Below the pieces are notes generated by a model. The model had not been told where the DNA came from, did not search any database, and worked only from the letters and a program-made list of their open reading frames with translations. The position numbers and the translations under genes were made by a program. DNA of 24,891 nucleotides, from the NCBI GenBank assembly GCA_031279305.1, contig JAITIS010000006.1, positions 1 through 24,891 on the forward strand, read 5' to 3'. The stretch's first letter is position 1, and each line of letters starts with the position of its first letter. The stretch comes from Candidatus Margulisiibacteriota bacterium (GTDB taxonomy: Bacteria; Margulisbacteria; Termititenacia; Termititenacales; Termititenacaceae). This document shows positions 1 to 11,201 of this stretch, piece after piece.

Positions 1-253
1 AGAAGAAACAGGCAGCGTGAATCTGGCCAGAATGCTGCACATCGGCAATACAAAATATACAGAGCTCCTGCCCGTATGGCTGAAGGAAATAATCAACCAA
101 AAATTAGATGACAGAATAAAAACACTCTTGGCCAATCCCACCGAAGCCAATCTGGATGAGCTAAAAGCTATCCGGGAAAATCTGCCCGAAGGAAGTCTTA
201 AAAACAAAATAATAAATATTATATCGAATTTGGGGACAGCCTCGCAAAATTGA
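1..253 (+). CDS. 3' end of an unrecognised gene (partial at left edge)
   Basis: An open frame runs in from the left edge and stops at 251-253. A GTG at 17 could act as a start, but the frame is open upstream of it (Glu-Glu-Thr-Gly-Ser) and there is no convincing ribosome binding site, so this is more likely the C-terminal 80-odd residues of a longer protein. The visible part is hydrophilic and probably helical, with Leu/Ile/Lys-rich stretches (for example LLPVWLKEIINQKLDD). I do not recognise the family and see no membrane segment, cysteine cluster or catalytic motif. It is the only gene here on the plus strand and converges on rpoC, with a terminator hairpin in the 82-bp gap. Confidence 0.5.
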   Translation, partial: EETGSVNLARMLHIGNTKYTELLPVWLKEIINQKLDDRIKTLLANPTEANLDELKAIRENLPEGSLKNKIINIISNLGTASQN

Positions 254-282
254 ATTTAATCTGAAACCAAACAGCAGAGCTA

Positions 283-311
283 AAAGCCCTCCTTATTATA
301 AAGAGGGCTTT
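283..311. terminator. Convergent hairpin terminator between the left-edge gene and rpoC
   Basis: A perfect 9-bp inverted repeat, AAAGCCCTC (283-291) and GAGGGCTTT (303-311), has an 11-nt loop. Read on the minus strand the stem ends in a short U run after rpoC; read on the plus strand it ends in UUU after the left-edge gene. The arms carry A/T ends as in bidirectional terminators. The U tracts are short, so efficiency is uncertain. It sits 25 bp past the rpoC stop codon. Confidence 0.7.
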
Positions 312-335
312 ACCAATTCTGCCTGATAAAGAAAA

Positions 336-3300
336 CTAAATCTTAAACACTTCCTCCTCCAGCGCCACCGGAGCGGGGTCGAGGCTGATGCTCGGATCGG
401 TGGATTTGAGGCGGATGGTATCGTACACATCCATACCGGTGCCGGCCGGCACGAGCTTGCCAATGATGACATTCTCTTTGAGGCCGTACATCGGATCGGT
501 CTTGCCGTTGACAGCGGCTCTGGTTAGCACCGATGTCGTCTCCTGAAATGATGCCGCGGAGATATAACTCTCGGTGTTCAAAGAGGCCTTGGTCAAACCC
601 AGGAGCACTTGATCGCCGACCGGCGGCTCTTTATCCCCGCTTTTAAGTTTTTTGACCGTGTCCTCGTATTCAAACACATCGACAAAATCATCCACTAAAT
701 ACTGGCTGTCGCCAATCTCGCGGATGCGCACTTTTTTGGTCATCTGCTTGACGATAACCTCAACGTGTTTGTCATTGGTGCCGACGCCCTGCGACAGATA
801 TACTTTCAGAACCTCGTCCACGATAAAAGACTGCGCGGCTTCTTTGCCCAGAATAGAGATCACATCGTGCGGGTCTTTTACGCCTTCAGTCAGAGCCTCG
901 CCTTTCTGCACGTGCTTGCCGGGAAAAACTTTGAGGCGGATGCCAAACGGTATAGAATAGCTCTTTTTGCTGGATTTGCCGGCGGTGATAGTGATATGAC
1001 GCATACCTTCTTTTTCCGAAATGTCAGCCACACCGGCAATTTCTGACAGCACAGCGGAGCGTTTAGGATGCCGCGCCTCGAACAGTTCCTCGACGCGCGG
1101 CAGACCGGCCACGATATCGCGCGCCGAGCCTTCGGAAGCGGCGGTTTCCATAGCAATCACATCATCCATCTTGACCCGGTCGCCGGCATTGAAATACAAG
1201 CGCGAGCCGGCCAGCACTGGATAATTTTCACCGGAAGCCAGCCGGATAAGCTTATGGTCGCCATTGTCAATAATATCAAGCACCCGGCCGGCGGATTCGG
1301 ACATCACACCGGTGGCGATCTCATCATCATTGTGCACGCGCTCGTCCTTTTCAACATAAATTTCCTTGTCGCCTTCAATCTTATATTCCTTAAACATTTC
1401 TGGATTATGAATGAATAATTCGCCGTCTTTTTTAGCGACAAATTCTTTACGCCCGGTCTTGCCGACACTTTCGCGCACGGTAAAACCGTGGAAATTGATA
1501 ATGCCGTCATTGACCGCGATGATGTAATGCAGATTGGGATGATATTCGGCCAGCACCTCGCCGGCTTTGATCTTCTGGCCGTTTCTAACCTTGATCACCG
1601 CATTGGCCGGAATATCATAGCTCAAGCGGCTGCCTTTGGGACGCACCAGATAAACCCGGCAGTCGCGTATGGTGATCGGTATTTTCTCGCCGTTCTCGTC
1701 CTCGACTTTGGTCTGCTTTACAGTCTCGTCAAATTCGATCGCGCCTTCCAGCTTAACCCGGATATTCACCGCGGCGGCTTTGGTCAAATCCACACCGCCA
1801 GTATGGAAGGTACGCATTGTCAGCTGGGTGCCCGGCTCGCCGATAGACTGCGCGGCGATGACGCCGACCGCTTCGCCTAGATTGATGGGACGGCGGGTCG
1901 AGAGATCGCGGCCGTAACATTTTTGGCAGATGCCGCGCTTGGCCCGGCAGGTCAGGATAGAACGCACCTTGACCGACTCCAAACCGGAATCCACGATCCG
2001 CTGGGCAATTTCCGCGGTGATCTCCTGATTTTTTTTGATCAGCTCCTCGCCGGTGATCGGATCTTTCACTGTCTCGGCGGTATTGCGGCCGATCAGCCGC
2101 TCCTCTAGCGGCAGCACGGTCGTAAAGCCGTCTTTGATCGGTCCCATCCGCATACCATCACTGGTGCCGCAGTCTTCCTCGGTGATGATCACGTCCTGTG
2201 CTATGTCAACCAAACGGCGGGTCAGATACCCGGAGTCCGCGGTGCGCAGCGCGGTGTCTACCAAGCCTTTGCGCGCGCCGTAAGCGGAAATGAAATATTC
2301 CGTCAGGCTCAAGCCTTCGTAAAAATTGGTGCGGATAGGAATATCCACCGTGTTACCCTGCGCGTCAGCCATCAGTCCGCGCATACCGGAGAGCTGGCGC
2401 ACCTGATCGATGTTGCCGCGGGCGCCGGAATTGGCCATAATCCAGACGCTGTTGTATTTGCCGAGCTTGGATTTCATATCCTCTGTCACATTGGCGGTGA
2501 CGCGGCGCCACAAATCGTGGGTTTTCTCTCTGGCTTCGCGTTCGGTCAATTCATTATTGGCCAGCTGTCTGTCAATGCGCGACTGCTCTTTGTCGCCGCG
2601 TTCAATATATTTGGATTTCTCGCTGCCCGGCACGACCATATCGTCGATAGCGATAGACACACCGGCTTTCATCGCGTAATGGAATCCCAGATTTTTCAGG
2701 CGGTCGCACAATTCGGCGGTCACCGTGGCGCCATAGGTGTCATACCACTGGGAGATCAGGCGGGACATATCTTTTTTGCCGACCTGCGTGTTGATATAGG
2801 GATATTTTTCTTTGCCGAAATGCTCCAGCACCTCGACAACCGTCGAGTTAAAAATAATTTTGCCGATCGTGGTGCGCAGTCTGGCGCCGTCAATCGTGAC
2901 ATCCAGCGGCTGCTGCATCCGAATCAGGCCGAGATCGTAGGCTTTGAGCGCTTCATTGACATCGGCAAAAGCGCGCGTTTTTTTGTCAAACTCGCGCTCA
3001 ATAGTCATACAGTAAATGCCCAGAATCATATCCTGTGTCGGCGTGATGACCGGATTGCCGTTGGAGGAAGACAAAATATTATTGGAAGACAAAAGCAGCA
3101 TCCGGCATTCGGCCTGCGCCTCCAGCGAGAGCGGCACGTGCACGGCCATTTGATCACCGTCAAAATCCGCGTTAAAAGCGGTGCAGACCAGCGGATGGAT
3201 CTGAATAGCCTTGCCTTCGACCAGCACCGGCTCAAAAGCTTGGATGCCCAGCCGGTGCAGAGTCGGCGCGCGGTTGAGCATCACGGGATGGCCTTTGATA

Positions 3301-4526
3301 ACCTTGTCCAGAATATCGTACACGATGACTTCTTTGTTATCGATTTTACGTTTGGCGGATTTGACATTTTGCACATTGCCGCTTTTGACCAGCTCGCGGA
3401 TAATAAAAGGCTTGAACAGCTCAATCGCCATTTCTTTGGGCAGGCCGCATTGATGCAGTTTGAGCGAAGGGCCAACCACGATCACGGAGCGGCCGGAATA
3501 ATCGACGCGCTTGCCCAGCAGGTTTTGACGGAAACGTCCCTGTTTGCCTTCGATAATATCCGAGATAGAACGCAGCGGCCGGCCGTTGGTGCCGGTCACT
3601 TCACGGCCGCGTTTGCCGTTGTCAAACAGCACATCCACGGCTTCCTGCAGCATACGTTTTTCATTGCGCACGATCATATTCGGCGCGCCGATGTCGATCA
3701 GGCGGCGCAGGCGGTTGTTACGATTGATGACACGGCGGTACAGGTCATTGAGATCAGAGGTGGCGAAACGCCCGCCCTCTAGCTGCACCATCGGCCGCAG
3801 ATCAGGCGGCATCACCGGCACGCAGTCTAACACCATCCAAGCCGGTTTGTTGCCGCTGTCGCGAAAAGCCTCGGCGGCACGGATGCGCTTGGTCAGTTTG
3901 AGATAATTGGCGCCGGTAGATTTGACCAGCTGCTTGCGCAGGTCTTTGATCAGTTTGTCTAACTCGATGCTCTCCAGCACGTCTTTCACGGCCTTGGCGC
4001 CCATATCCGCTTGAAACTTGCTGCCGTATTTTTTCTTGAGGTCAAAATATTCTTCCTCGGACAAAAGCTGGGTAACCCGGAGCTGATCGCTCACCGTGTC
4101 GTCCACTTTAGTCACCATATAAGAATCGTAGTAAATCACTTTTTCCAGCGATTTGTACTGCATATCCAGCATCAGGCCGATATAAGACGGCACGCCTTTG
4201 AGGAACCAGATATGGGTGACCGGCGTGGCCAGCTCGATATGCCCCATACGCTCGCGGCGCACTTTGGAGTGAGTGACTTCGACGCCGCAGCGCTCGCAGA
4301 CTATGCCGCGGTAGCGCACCCGGCGGTATTTGCCGCAGGAACATTCCCAGTCTTTGACCGGCCCAAAAGTTTTTTCGCAGAAAAGACCGTTGCGCTCCGG
4401 CTTGAAAGTGCGGTAATTGATCGTCTCGGGTTTTTTAACCTCGCCGTGCGACCAAAAACGGATAGTTTCCGGCGAAGCCACGCCCAGACGGATACACTTA
4501 AAATCATTAGGATTGCGAACTAGCAT
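336..4526 (-). CDS. rpoC: DNA-directed RNA polymerase subunit beta'
   Basis: This is the largest catalytic subunit of RNA polymerase, which with beta forms the active-site cleft. The N-terminal zinc ribbon has C62, C64, C77 and C80. The catalytic magnesium loop NADFDGD lies at about 452-458 with all three aspartates. A second zinc site is visible as EEDCGT followed by LTCRAKRGICQKC. The bridge-helix/trigger-loop segment (QSIGEPGTQLTMRTFHTGG) is followed by a long extra segment, roughly 180 residues, before DIVAGLPRVEELFEARHPK. This corresponds in place to the lineage-specific insertion SI3. The total of 1396 aa is close to the E. coli length. The ATG is preceded by GAGGAGG at good spacing. 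It lies 32 bp downstream of rpoB and is last in the operon, followed by a hairpin terminator. Confidence 0.98.
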   Translation of the reverse strand: MLVRNPNDFKCIRLGVASPETIRFWSHGEVKKPETINYRTFKPERNGLFCEKTFGPVKDWECSCGKYRRVRYRGIVCERCGVEVTHSKVRRERMGHIELATPVTHIWFLKGVPSYIGLMLDMQYKSLEKVIYYDSYMVTKVDDTVSDQLRVTQLLSEEEYFDLKKKYGSKFQADMGAKAVKDVLESIELDKLIKDLRKQLVKSTGANYLKLTKRIRAAEAFRDSGNKPAWMVLDCVPVMPPDLRPMVQLEGGRFATSDLNDLYRRVINRNNRLRRLIDIGAPNMIVRNEKRMLQEAVDVLFDNGKRGREVTGTNGRPLRSISDIIEGKQGRFRQNLLGKRVDYSGRSVIVVGPSLKLHQCGLPKEMAIELFKPFIIRELVKSGNVQNVKSAKRKIDNKEVIVYDILDKVIKGHPVMLNRAPTLHRLGIQAFEPVLVEGKAIQIHPLVCTAFNADFDGDQMAVHVPLSLEAQAECRMLLLSSNNILSSSNGNPVITPTQDMILGIYCMTIEREFDKKTRAFADVNEALKAYDLGLIRMQQPLDVTIDGARLRTTIGKIIFNSTVVEVLEHFGKEKYPYINTQVGKKDMSRLISQWYDTYGATVTAELCDRLKNLGFHYAMKAGVSIAIDDMVVPGSEKSKYIERGDKEQSRIDRQLANNELTEREAREKTHDLWRRVTANVTEDMKSKLGKYNSVWIMANSGARGNIDQVRQLSGMRGLMADAQGNTVDIPIRTNFYEGLSLTEYFISAYGARKGLVDTALRTADSGYLTRRLVDIAQDVIITEEDCGTSDGMRMGPIKDGFTTVLPLEERLIGRNTAETVKDPITGEELIKKNQEITAEIAQRIVDSGLESVKVRSILTCRAKRGICQKCYGRDLSTRRPINLGEAVGVIAAQSIGEPGTQLTMRTFHTGGVDLTKAAAVNIRVKLEGAIEFDETVKQTKVEDENGEKIPITIRDCRVYLVRPKGSRLSYDIPANAVIKVRNGQKIKAGEVLAEYHPNLHYIIAVNDGIINFHGFTVRESVGKTGRKEFVAKKDGELFIHNPEMFKEYKIEGDKEIYVEKDERVHNDDEIATGVMSESAGRVLDIIDNGDHKLIRLASGENYPVLAGSRLYFNAGDRVKMDDVIAMETAASEGSARDIVAGLPRVEELFEARHPKRSAVLSEIAGVADISEKEGMRHITITAGKSSKKSYSIPFGIRLKVFPGKHVQKGEALTEGVKDPHDVISILGKEAAQSFIVDEVLKVYLSQGVGTNDKHVEVIVKQMTKKVRIREIGDSQYLVDDFVDVFEYEDTVKKLKSGDKEPPVGDQVLLGLTKASLNTESYISAASFQETTSVLTRAAVNGKTDPMYGLKENVIIGKLVPAGTGMDVYDTIRLKSTDPSISLDPAPVALEEEVFKI

Positions 4527-4558
4527 TTATTCCTCCTCAAAAATTTTCAGAACCTAAA

Positions 4559-7768
<3,210 letters not shown>

Positions 7769-7809
7769 TATAGCCTCCTACAAAAAACTCATCCGCACAC
7801 ACGCCGAAG

Positions 7810-7843
7810 CCCCGGACTTTTGCTTTTTGGCAAAAATCCAGGG
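7810..7843 (-). promoter_or_regulatory. Long hairpin in the rplL-rpoB spacer (attenuator or RNase processing site)
   Basis: The arms 7810-7823 and 7830-7843 can form a continuous 14-bp RNA stem with a 6-nt loop on the minus-strand transcript (12 Watson-Crick and 2 G-U pairs). No U tract follows the stem directly, so it does not look like a full terminator. In E. coli the rplL-rpoB spacer holds a partial terminator and an RNase III cleavage site that set the ratio of ribosomal protein to polymerase synthesis; the same position here suggests a similar role. That function is inference. Confidence 0.6.
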
Positions 7844-7865
7844 TGTCAGCTTTACAAACGCTTAA

Positions 7866-8252
7866 TTACTTAATTTCAACCTTAGCGCCTTCTTTTTCCA
7901 GCTTTTCTTTGATTGCTTTGGCTTCTTCCGCGCTGATACCTTCTTTCACAGGTTTCGGCGCTCCGTCAACGACATCTTTGGCTTCTTTCAAGCCCAGTCC
8001 GGTGATCTCACGCAGGACTTTCAGCACCTGGATTTTTTTATCTCCGGCGGCGGCCAGAATGACATTGACAGTAGAAGCGGCAGCTTCGGCTCCGCCCGCG
8101 ACAGCGGCAGGAGCGGCAGCCACAGCCACCGGAGCGGCGGCGGTCACGCCAAATTTTTCCTCTAAGGCTTTCACCAAGCCATTCAGCTCCAGCACGGACA
8201 ATTTTTCCACTTTGTCAATAATTTCTTGAGCCACTGCAGTTACTTCTACCAT
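7866..8252 (-). CDS. rplL: 50S ribosomal protein L7/L12
   Basis: This is the acidic stalk protein that binds L10 as dimers and recruits translational GTPases. At 128 aa it has the usual length. It has an N-terminal dimerisation helix pair, an Ala/Gly/Val/Pro-rich flexible hinge near residues 35-60, and the conserved C-terminal domain (KKIQVLKVLREITGLGLKEA). The start is well supported: the ATG follows AGGAGGTGA (8260-8268), a full 9-nt complement to the 16S anti-Shine-Dalgarno sequence, fitting a protein made in several copies per ribosome. It lies 36 bp after rplJ, and a 97-bp spacer with a hairpin precedes rpoB. Confidence 0.98.
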   Translation of the reverse strand: MVEVTAVAQEIIDKVEKLSVLELNGLVKALEEKFGVTAAAPVAVAAAPAAVAGGAEAAASTVNVILAAAGDKKIQVLKVLREITGLGLKEAKDVVDGAPKPVKEGISAEEAKAIKEKLEKEGAKVEIK

Positions 8253-8288
8253 ATTAAATTCACCTCCTCGTAAATAAAAATAGTTATC

Positions 8289-8804
8289 TTACCGCGGTCT
8301 TTTCTCCGCGACGGCGTTTAAGCCGTACACCAGTTTGCGGATAGGGCCCTGCAAAACATTGGCCAGTCCGCTGATCGGCGATTGCAACAGATAGACCAGT
8401 TTGGATAGCAGCTCCTCCCGCCCCGGCAGAGCGGCCAGCTCCTGGACTGCGGCGGCATCCACGGCCTGTTTCTGAAAAATGCCGCCTTTGACCGACACCG
8501 CCTCATTGTTTCTGGCAAACTCCACCAGCGCTTTGGCCGGAGCCGCCGGCTCTTTAGCAAAAACATAGGCGGTGGGGCCAACCAGCTGTTTTTCGTCATA
8601 GGCGATCTGCAGATCCCGGAAAGCGAGAGAAACCAGATTATTTTTGTACACACAGTATTCCGCTTTAGCCGCGCGCAGTTTGCGGCGCAGCTCACGGTCA
8701 GCGGCTACTGTCAGTTTGTTGTAATGGGAAAAAACTATCAAGTCCGCGGCGGAGATTTTTTGTTTTATTTCCTCGACCAAAACTTTTTTGCTTTCTTTTA
8801 CCAT
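8289..8804 (-). CDS. rplJ: 50S ribosomal protein L10
   Basis: L10 is the base of the ribosomal stalk: it binds 23S rRNA and carries the L7/L12 dimers on its C-terminal helix. The product is 171 aa, a normal length. The N-terminus (VLVEEIKQKISAADLIVFSH) and the Tyr-containing segment YCVYKNNLVSLAF match the family. The ATG is preceded by GCGGAGGA. In many bacteria the L10-L7/L12 complex represses its own mRNA through a leader upstream of rplJ. The 61-nt gap here contains a small hairpin (8829-8846), but I cannot match it to the known leader. Confidence 0.97.
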   Translation of the reverse strand: MVKESKKVLVEEIKQKISAADLIVFSHYNKLTVAADRELRRKLRAAKAEYCVYKNNLVSLAFRDLQIAYDEKQLVGPTAYVFAKEPAAPAKALVEFARNNEAVSVKGGIFQKQAVDAAAVQELAALPGREELLSKLVYLLQSPISGLANVLQGPIRKLVYGLNAVAEKRPR

Positions 8805-8865
8805 TTGTTTTCCTCCGCAGGTCTTACCGCTCTATTTAGACAGAGCCGCCGGCTTCTTAGGATTT

Positions 8866-9552
8866 TTAATTAACGCTCACCGTTACTCTGACCCCCGGCC
8901 CCATAGTCGGCGCCAGATAGATGCCTTTGACATAAACGCCCTTCAAAGTCGACGGCTTGGCTTTGAGTATGGCCTCGTACAGCGCGTCGTAATTAGTTTT
9001 CAGCTGCTCGGCGGAAAAAGATTTTTTGCCAATAACCGTATGAATCACGCCGGATTTGTCGCTTTTGTACTCGACTTTGCCGGCTTTTTGTTCTTTGATG
9101 GCTTTGGCCACGTCATTGACCACCGTGCCGGCTCTGGGCGTGGGCATCAAACCTTTGCGCCCCAGTATTTTACCGAGCCGGGAGACTTTGGGCATCATAT
9201 CGGGAGTGGCTAACAGCACGTTAAAATCCGTGAAACCGCCGCTGATTTTCTCCACCAGCTCATCCGCGCCGACAAAATCCGCGCCGGCTTTTTCCGCCAG
9301 TTTGAGATTGTCGCCGTTGGTGATGATGGCCACTGTGATTTTTTTGCCCAGTCCCGCCGGCATAGCCACGGCGCCGCGCACCATCTGCTCGCCTTTTTTG
9401 GGATCGACACCCAGCACAAAAGTCGCCTCAATAGTCTCGTCAAATTTGGCGGCGCCCAGTTCCCGCACCATAGCCAGAGCCTCTTCCAGCGGCAGAATAT
9501 TTTTTCCTTTGATAAGTTCCAGCTTAGCGTTGTATTTTTTACCGTGCGCCAT
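8866..9552 (-). CDS. rplA: 50S ribosomal protein L1
   Basis: L1 binds 23S rRNA at the mobile L1 stalk near the E site and, in many bacteria, represses translation of the rplK-rplA mRNA. The 228-aa product has the normal length. It shows the family signatures GRKGLMPTPRAGTV and the C-terminal LKGVYVKGIYLAPTMGPGVR. The ATG follows AAAGGAGC at good spacing. It is 12 bp downstream of rplK, in the standard order rplK-rplA-rplJ-rplL. Confidence 0.98.
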   Translation of the reverse strand: MAHGKKYNAKLELIKGKNILPLEEALAMVRELGAAKFDETIEATFVLGVDPKKGEQMVRGAVAMPAGLGKKITVAIITNGDNLKLAEKAGADFVGADELVEKISGGFTDFNVLLATPDMMPKVSRLGKILGRKGLMPTPRAGTVVNDVAKAIKEQKAGKVEYKSDKSGVIHTVIGKKSFSAEQLKTNYDALYEAILKAKPSTLKGVYVKGIYLAPTMGPGVRVTVSVN

Positions 9553-9564
9553 TTTTAAGCTCCT

Positions 9565-10023
9565 TTAATCCTCTACATCCACGCCCATCGAACGGCAGGT
9601 GCCGGCGATCACGCTGACCGCTTCCTCTGGAGTGTAAGTATTTAGACCGTCCATTTTTTGTCTGGCTATTTCCAGCAGTTTGGCTCTGCTGATCCTGCCG
9701 ACTTTGTTTTTGTTCGGCACCGCGGAGCCTTTGGGGATATTCAGGGCTTTGCGGATGAGCACCGAAGCCGGCGGCGATTTGAGCTTAAAAGTAAAAGTGC
9801 GGTCGCTGAAAACTGAAATTTCCACCGGAATAGTCTGACCGGCTTTGTCTTTGGTTTGATCATTGTAGGCCTTGCAAAAATCCATAATATTCAGGCCGTG
9901 CTGCCCCAGCGCCGGGCCTACCGGCGGAGCGGGATTAGCCTTGCCGGCCTCGATCTGCAATTTAATAACAGCGGTCAGCTGTTTCGGACCGCCCGGTCTG
10001 CCGCTTTTTTTCTGCTCGCCCAT
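9565..10023 (-). CDS. rplK: 50S ribosomal protein L11
   Basis: L11 binds the GTPase-associated region of 23S rRNA together with L10 and is required for the stringent response. The product is 152 aa, slightly longer than the usual 141 or so because of a short N-terminal extension (MGEQKKSGRPGGPKQ). The N-terminal IKLQIEAGKANPAPPVGPAL and the proline-rich hinge that thiostrepton-type antibiotics contact are present. The C-terminal RNA-binding domain ends GTCRSMGVDVED. It lies 20 bp after nusG and 12 bp before rplA. Confidence 0.98.
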   Translation of the reverse strand: MGEQKKSGRPGGPKQLTAVIKLQIEAGKANPAPPVGPALGQHGLNIMDFCKAYNDQTKDKAGQTIPVEISVFSDRTFTFKLKSPPASVLIRKALNIPKGSAVPNKNKVGRISRAKLLEIARQKMDGLNTYTPEEAVSVIAGTCRSMGVDVED

Positions 10024-10043
10024 TTTTTCCTCTCTTTCTTTAT

Positions 10044-10694
10044 TTAAGTGTTTTTTTCGATCTGGTTAAAATCCAGCTCCATCGGCGTGGAGCGGCCAAA
10101 AATCGAAATCATCACTTTTACTTTGCCGCGTTCGGCCAGTATTTCTTTGATCTCGCCGACATAGCCGCGGAAAGGCCCGGAAATGACTTTCACGCTCTCA
10201 TTCACTTCAAAATCGATTTCCGTGCGCGGCTGCACATCCTCGCCGGTTTGATTGAGTATGCGCTGCATATCTTTTTCCGGCACCGGCTCCGGAAAACCGG
10301 CGCCCACAAATTTGGACACGCCGTTAATGCGGCGGATTTGATACCACGCCTCATCGTCTTTTTCCATATTGATGAACACATAACCGGGATACATCATCCG
10401 GCGGTGTTCCCGGCGTTTGTTATTTTTCACCTCAATGACATCTTCCTCCGGGATCAGCACTTTATGCACCCGGTCGTCCAGATGAAATTCTTTTATTTTC
10501 TGCTCGATGGCAGTGCAGACTTTTCTCTCATAGCCGGTGAAGACGTGCAGGATAAACCAATCGCCTTTCAGCTCGGATAAAGGCGTTTCCGGCGCCGGCG
10601 TTTCAGCCGGCGCGGTCAACACCGAAGTGTCCACTGGTTTCTCCGCTGTGTCCACCGGAGCGCCGGACACATCTATGTTATTGTCTTCAGTCAC
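10044..10694 (-). CDS. nusG: Transcription termination/antitermination factor NusG with N-terminal extension
   Basis: NusG binds RNA polymerase through its NGN domain and links it to Rho or ribosomal S10 through its KOW domain. The NGN domain begins near residue 45 (DWFILHVFTGYERKV). The KOW domain is at the C-terminus (VKVISGPFRGYVGEIKEILA). I place the start at the GTG at 10692-10694, preceded by AGAGG at a suitable distance, giving 216 aa. The longer open frame upstream overlaps secE and lacks a ribosome site. The first 44 residues are an Asp/Glu/Pro/Ala/Thr-rich, low-complexity extension absent from the roughly 180-aa classical NusG. It follows secE by 10 bp and precedes rplK by 20 bp. 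Confidence 0.95.
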   Translation of the reverse strand: MTEDNNIDVSGAPVDTAEKPVDTSVLTAPAETPAPETPLSELKGDWFILHVFTGYERKVCTAIEQKIKEFHLDDRVHKVLIPEEDVIEVKNNKRREHRRMMYPGYVFINMEKDDEAWYQIRRINGVSKFVGAGFPEPVPEKDMQRILNQTGEDVQPRTEIDFEVNESVKVISGPFRGYVGEIKEILAERGKVKVMISIFGRSTPMELDFNQIEKNT

Positions 10695-10704
10695 TTTTGC
10701 CCTC

Positions 10705-10866
10705 TTATCTAAACAACAGCCCGCCCAGCGCCAGATCCAGCACAAAAGCAAAGGCGGTCATTAACGCCACGATCAAAAAAACCACCAGCGTTATCTGCCA
10801 CACTCTGCCGGGAGCCGGCCAGTCTACTTTTTTCACTTCCGTTTTCAAATCGGCCAAAAATGCCAT
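10705..10866 (-). CDS. secE: Preprotein translocase subunit SecE
   Basis: SecE clamps the SecY channel in the inner membrane. I translated this short gene directly from the minus strand: 53 aa, ATG at 10864-10866, TAA at 10705-10707. It has the amphipathic helix with the conserved motif KKVDWPAP (residues 12-19), then one membrane helix (about 25-46, Val/Leu/Phe/Ala-rich). This is the minimal single-helix form typical of most bacteria outside the enterics. A GAGGGA ribosome site precedes the ATG. It lies 10 bp upstream of nusG, its standard partner, and 160 bp downstream of tRNA-Trp, a gap filled by tandem repeats. Confidence 0.95.
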   Translation of the reverse strand: MAFLADLKTEVKKVDWPAPGRVWQITLVVFLIVALMTAFAFVLDLALGGLLFR

Positions 10867-10908
10867 TATTTTCCCTCGCCGTCAAATGCCAATCTTGCTA
10901 TCCTTTGC

Positions 10909-11034
10909 TGGCAGGCCAGCCCGCCCCTGCGGCCGGCACGCCTCAAGCGCGCTAGGAACACCGCGCTTGGCAGGCCGTCCGCCTCTGCGGCCGGCACGCC
11001 TCAAGCGCGCTAGGAACACCGCGCTTGGCAGGCG
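10909..11034. repeat. Two-copy 58-59 bp tandem repeat abutting the tRNA-Trp 3' end
   Basis: TGGCAGGC occurs at 10909, 10968 and 11026, spaced 59 and 58 bp apart. On the minus strand this is the octamer GCCTGCCA, and its rightmost copy is the last acceptor-stem bases, discriminator and CCA of tRNA-Trp. The roughly 50-nt stretches between octamers are nearly identical, differing at about three positions. Each contains a perfect 8-bp inverted repeat, CAAGCGCG/CGCGCTTG, with a 10-nt loop (10944-10969 and 11002-11027). A second imperfect GC-rich palindrome adjoins each (GGCCGGCACGCC pairing towards GGCAGGCC). The repeat lies inside the rpmG-rpoC transcription unit and encodes no protein I can support. 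Confidence 0.9.
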
Positions 11035-11101
11035 AGACAGGAATCGAACCTGCAACCTACGGTTTTGGAGACCGCCACTCTACCAGTTGAGCTACTCGCC
11101 T
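11026..11101 (-). tRNA. trpT: tRNA-Trp (anticodon CCA)
   Basis: The minus strand folds as a full cloverleaf. The acceptor stem is AGGCGAG/CTCGCCT, the D arm is GCTC..GAG, and the anticodon stem GCGGT/ACCGT has loop CTCCAAA (anticodon CCA). The T arm is GCAGG/CCTGT with loop TTCGAAT. The discriminator is G and the CCA end is encoded in the DNA (11026-11028). It sits between rpmG and secE, a position for tRNA-Trp seen in many bacteria, so it is probably processed from the operon transcript. Its 3' end overlaps the first hairpin arm of the adjacent tandem repeat. Confidence 0.97.
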
Positions 11102-11201
11102 ATTTTCTCCAAAACAAAATAATCCGCCAAATTATCCGTTACTTCCAGCGCGCCGCACCGACGCCAAACCCGGCACGATTAAGCCGCCTCCCCGCGGAAA
11201 A

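Noticed and set aside
2517..3782. 421-codon plus-strand open frame
   Set aside because: It lies wholly antisense to conserved rpoC, has no ribosome site or recognisable motif, and is explained by codon bias of the opposite strand. The other long plus-strand frames over rpoB, the RND gene and the DUF4914-like gene are rejected for the same reason.
8805..8865. L10 autoregulatory leader upstream of rplJ
   Set aside because: Only a 5-bp hairpin (8829-8833 with 8842-8846) is clear in this 61-nt gap, and I could not match the conserved leader fold by eye. A covariance-model search would decide.
10909..11034. CRISPR array
   Set aside because: There are only two long units plus a boundary octamer, the units are contiguous without variable spacers, no cas genes are present, and the boundary is a tRNA end.
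11102..11201. Possible extra RNA gene between rpmG and tRNA-Trp
   Set aside because: No second cloverleaf, long stem or ORF was found in these 100 bases.
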